In this document: positions 5,690-5,816 of the stretch, piece by piece
How the letters are laid out: every line of letters starts with the position of its first letter
Position numbering within the stretch: the first letter of the stretch is position 1
From: Candidatus Saccharimonadota bacterium
GTDB taxonomy: Bacteria > Patescibacteriota > Saccharimonadia > Saccharimonadales > Saccharimonadaceae
Length of the DNA: 5,816 nucleotides
Assembly: GCA_905373315.1 (NCBI GenBank)
Contig: CAJPSL010000031.1
Span: forward strand, 1 to 5,816
Direction: 5' to 3'
Made by a program: the position numbers and the translations under genes
Notes under the pieces: model-generated
The model's database searches: none
The model's input: the letters and a program-made list of their open reading frames with translations, nothing else
Told to the model about the DNA's origin: nothing

Positions 5690-5816
5690 CTATTTAGGGA
5701 CAGCGATGATGACTTCGCGTTTATCAAATGAACCGCCCAGAGAACATGAATACAGCGTCAAGCGTGGTTGATCGGTCCGTTCTTCTATCTCGATAGCATC
5801 GGGCTTAACCTTATAT
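5690..5816 (-). CDS. Sortase family transpeptidase, C-terminal fragment cut by window edge
   Basis: The last 41 residues of a minus-strand protein run off the right edge, ending at TAG (5692-5690). They contain TLYSC, matching the sortase TLxTC motif with the catalytic Cys, then SLGGSFDKREVIIAVPK, where the Arg nine residues after the Cys fits the essential sortase arginine in the final beta strand. Sortases cleave a sorting signal in exported proteins and attach them to the cell wall or to each other on the outside of the membrane. The nine-residue Cys-Arg spacing resembles actinobacterial class E enzymes more than S. aureus SrtA, but class assignment from this fragment is tentative. The catalytic His and any membrane anchor lie outside the window. 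It is convergent with rpsO. Confidence 0.82.
   Translation of the reverse strand, partial: YKVKPDAIEIEERTDQPRLTLYSCSLGGSFDKREVIIAVPK

Noticed and set aside
1..5816. CRISPR arrays, insertion sequences, tRNA or rRNA genes, phage or defence genes
   Set aside because: I found no regularly spaced repeats, transposase motifs, terminal inverted repeats or tRNA-like sequences. The window is almost fully occupied by housekeeping and surface-related genes, and nothing in it amounts to a new defence or mobile system.

Overview
The window reads as ordinary bacterial chromosome carrying a compact housekeeping cluster. Very short intergenic gaps, a minimal TruB, an alanine/lysine-tailed S20, a lone type IV pilin-like gene, a sortase and start codons placed directly behind -10 boxes together suggest a reduced-genome member of the Patescibacteria (candidate phyla radiation), most like Saccharibacteria. 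That placement is inference from gene content and style; there is no rRNA here to fix it. TGA is not read through in any of the genes.

Layout. On the + strand, an acidic protein of unknown function (10-909) is followed at once by holA (917-1813), the delta subunit of the DNA polymerase III clamp loader. holA converges on rpsT (ribosomal protein S20, minus strand, 1869-2174), with a 13-bp terminator hairpin in the gap. rpsT and the next + strand gene are divergently transcribed from a 174-bp region holding a recognisable promoter for each. That + gene (2349-4157) encodes a 602-residue protein whose first 250 residues resemble the NrnA/RecJ-like DHH phosphoesterases but have lost the metal-binding motifs, followed by a long acidic, proline-rich tail. 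It is nearly contiguous with truB (4159-4824, tRNA pseudouridine-55 synthase). Then come a type IV prepilin-like gene (4842-5321), rpsO (ribosomal protein S15, 5366-5632) with a strong terminator, and the C-terminal end of a sortase on the minus strand (5690 to the window edge).

The order DHH-like / truB / (pilin) / rpsO is a remnant of the widespread nusA-infB-rbfA-nrnA-truB-ribF-rpsO translation cluster, with a pilin gene where ribF often sits. holA beside rpsT is also a common bacterial neighbourhood.

The most interesting signals are two. First, the apparently dead DHH domain is retained at the nrnA locus and fused to a disordered tail. Second, three genes (holA, the pilin, rpsO) have well-formed -10 elements ending only 6-9 bases before the start codon and no Shine-Dalgarno, which predicts leaderless mRNAs. 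In contrast, rpsT has a conventional leader with a strong Shine-Dalgarno. I see no mobile element, CRISPR array, tRNA or rRNA.
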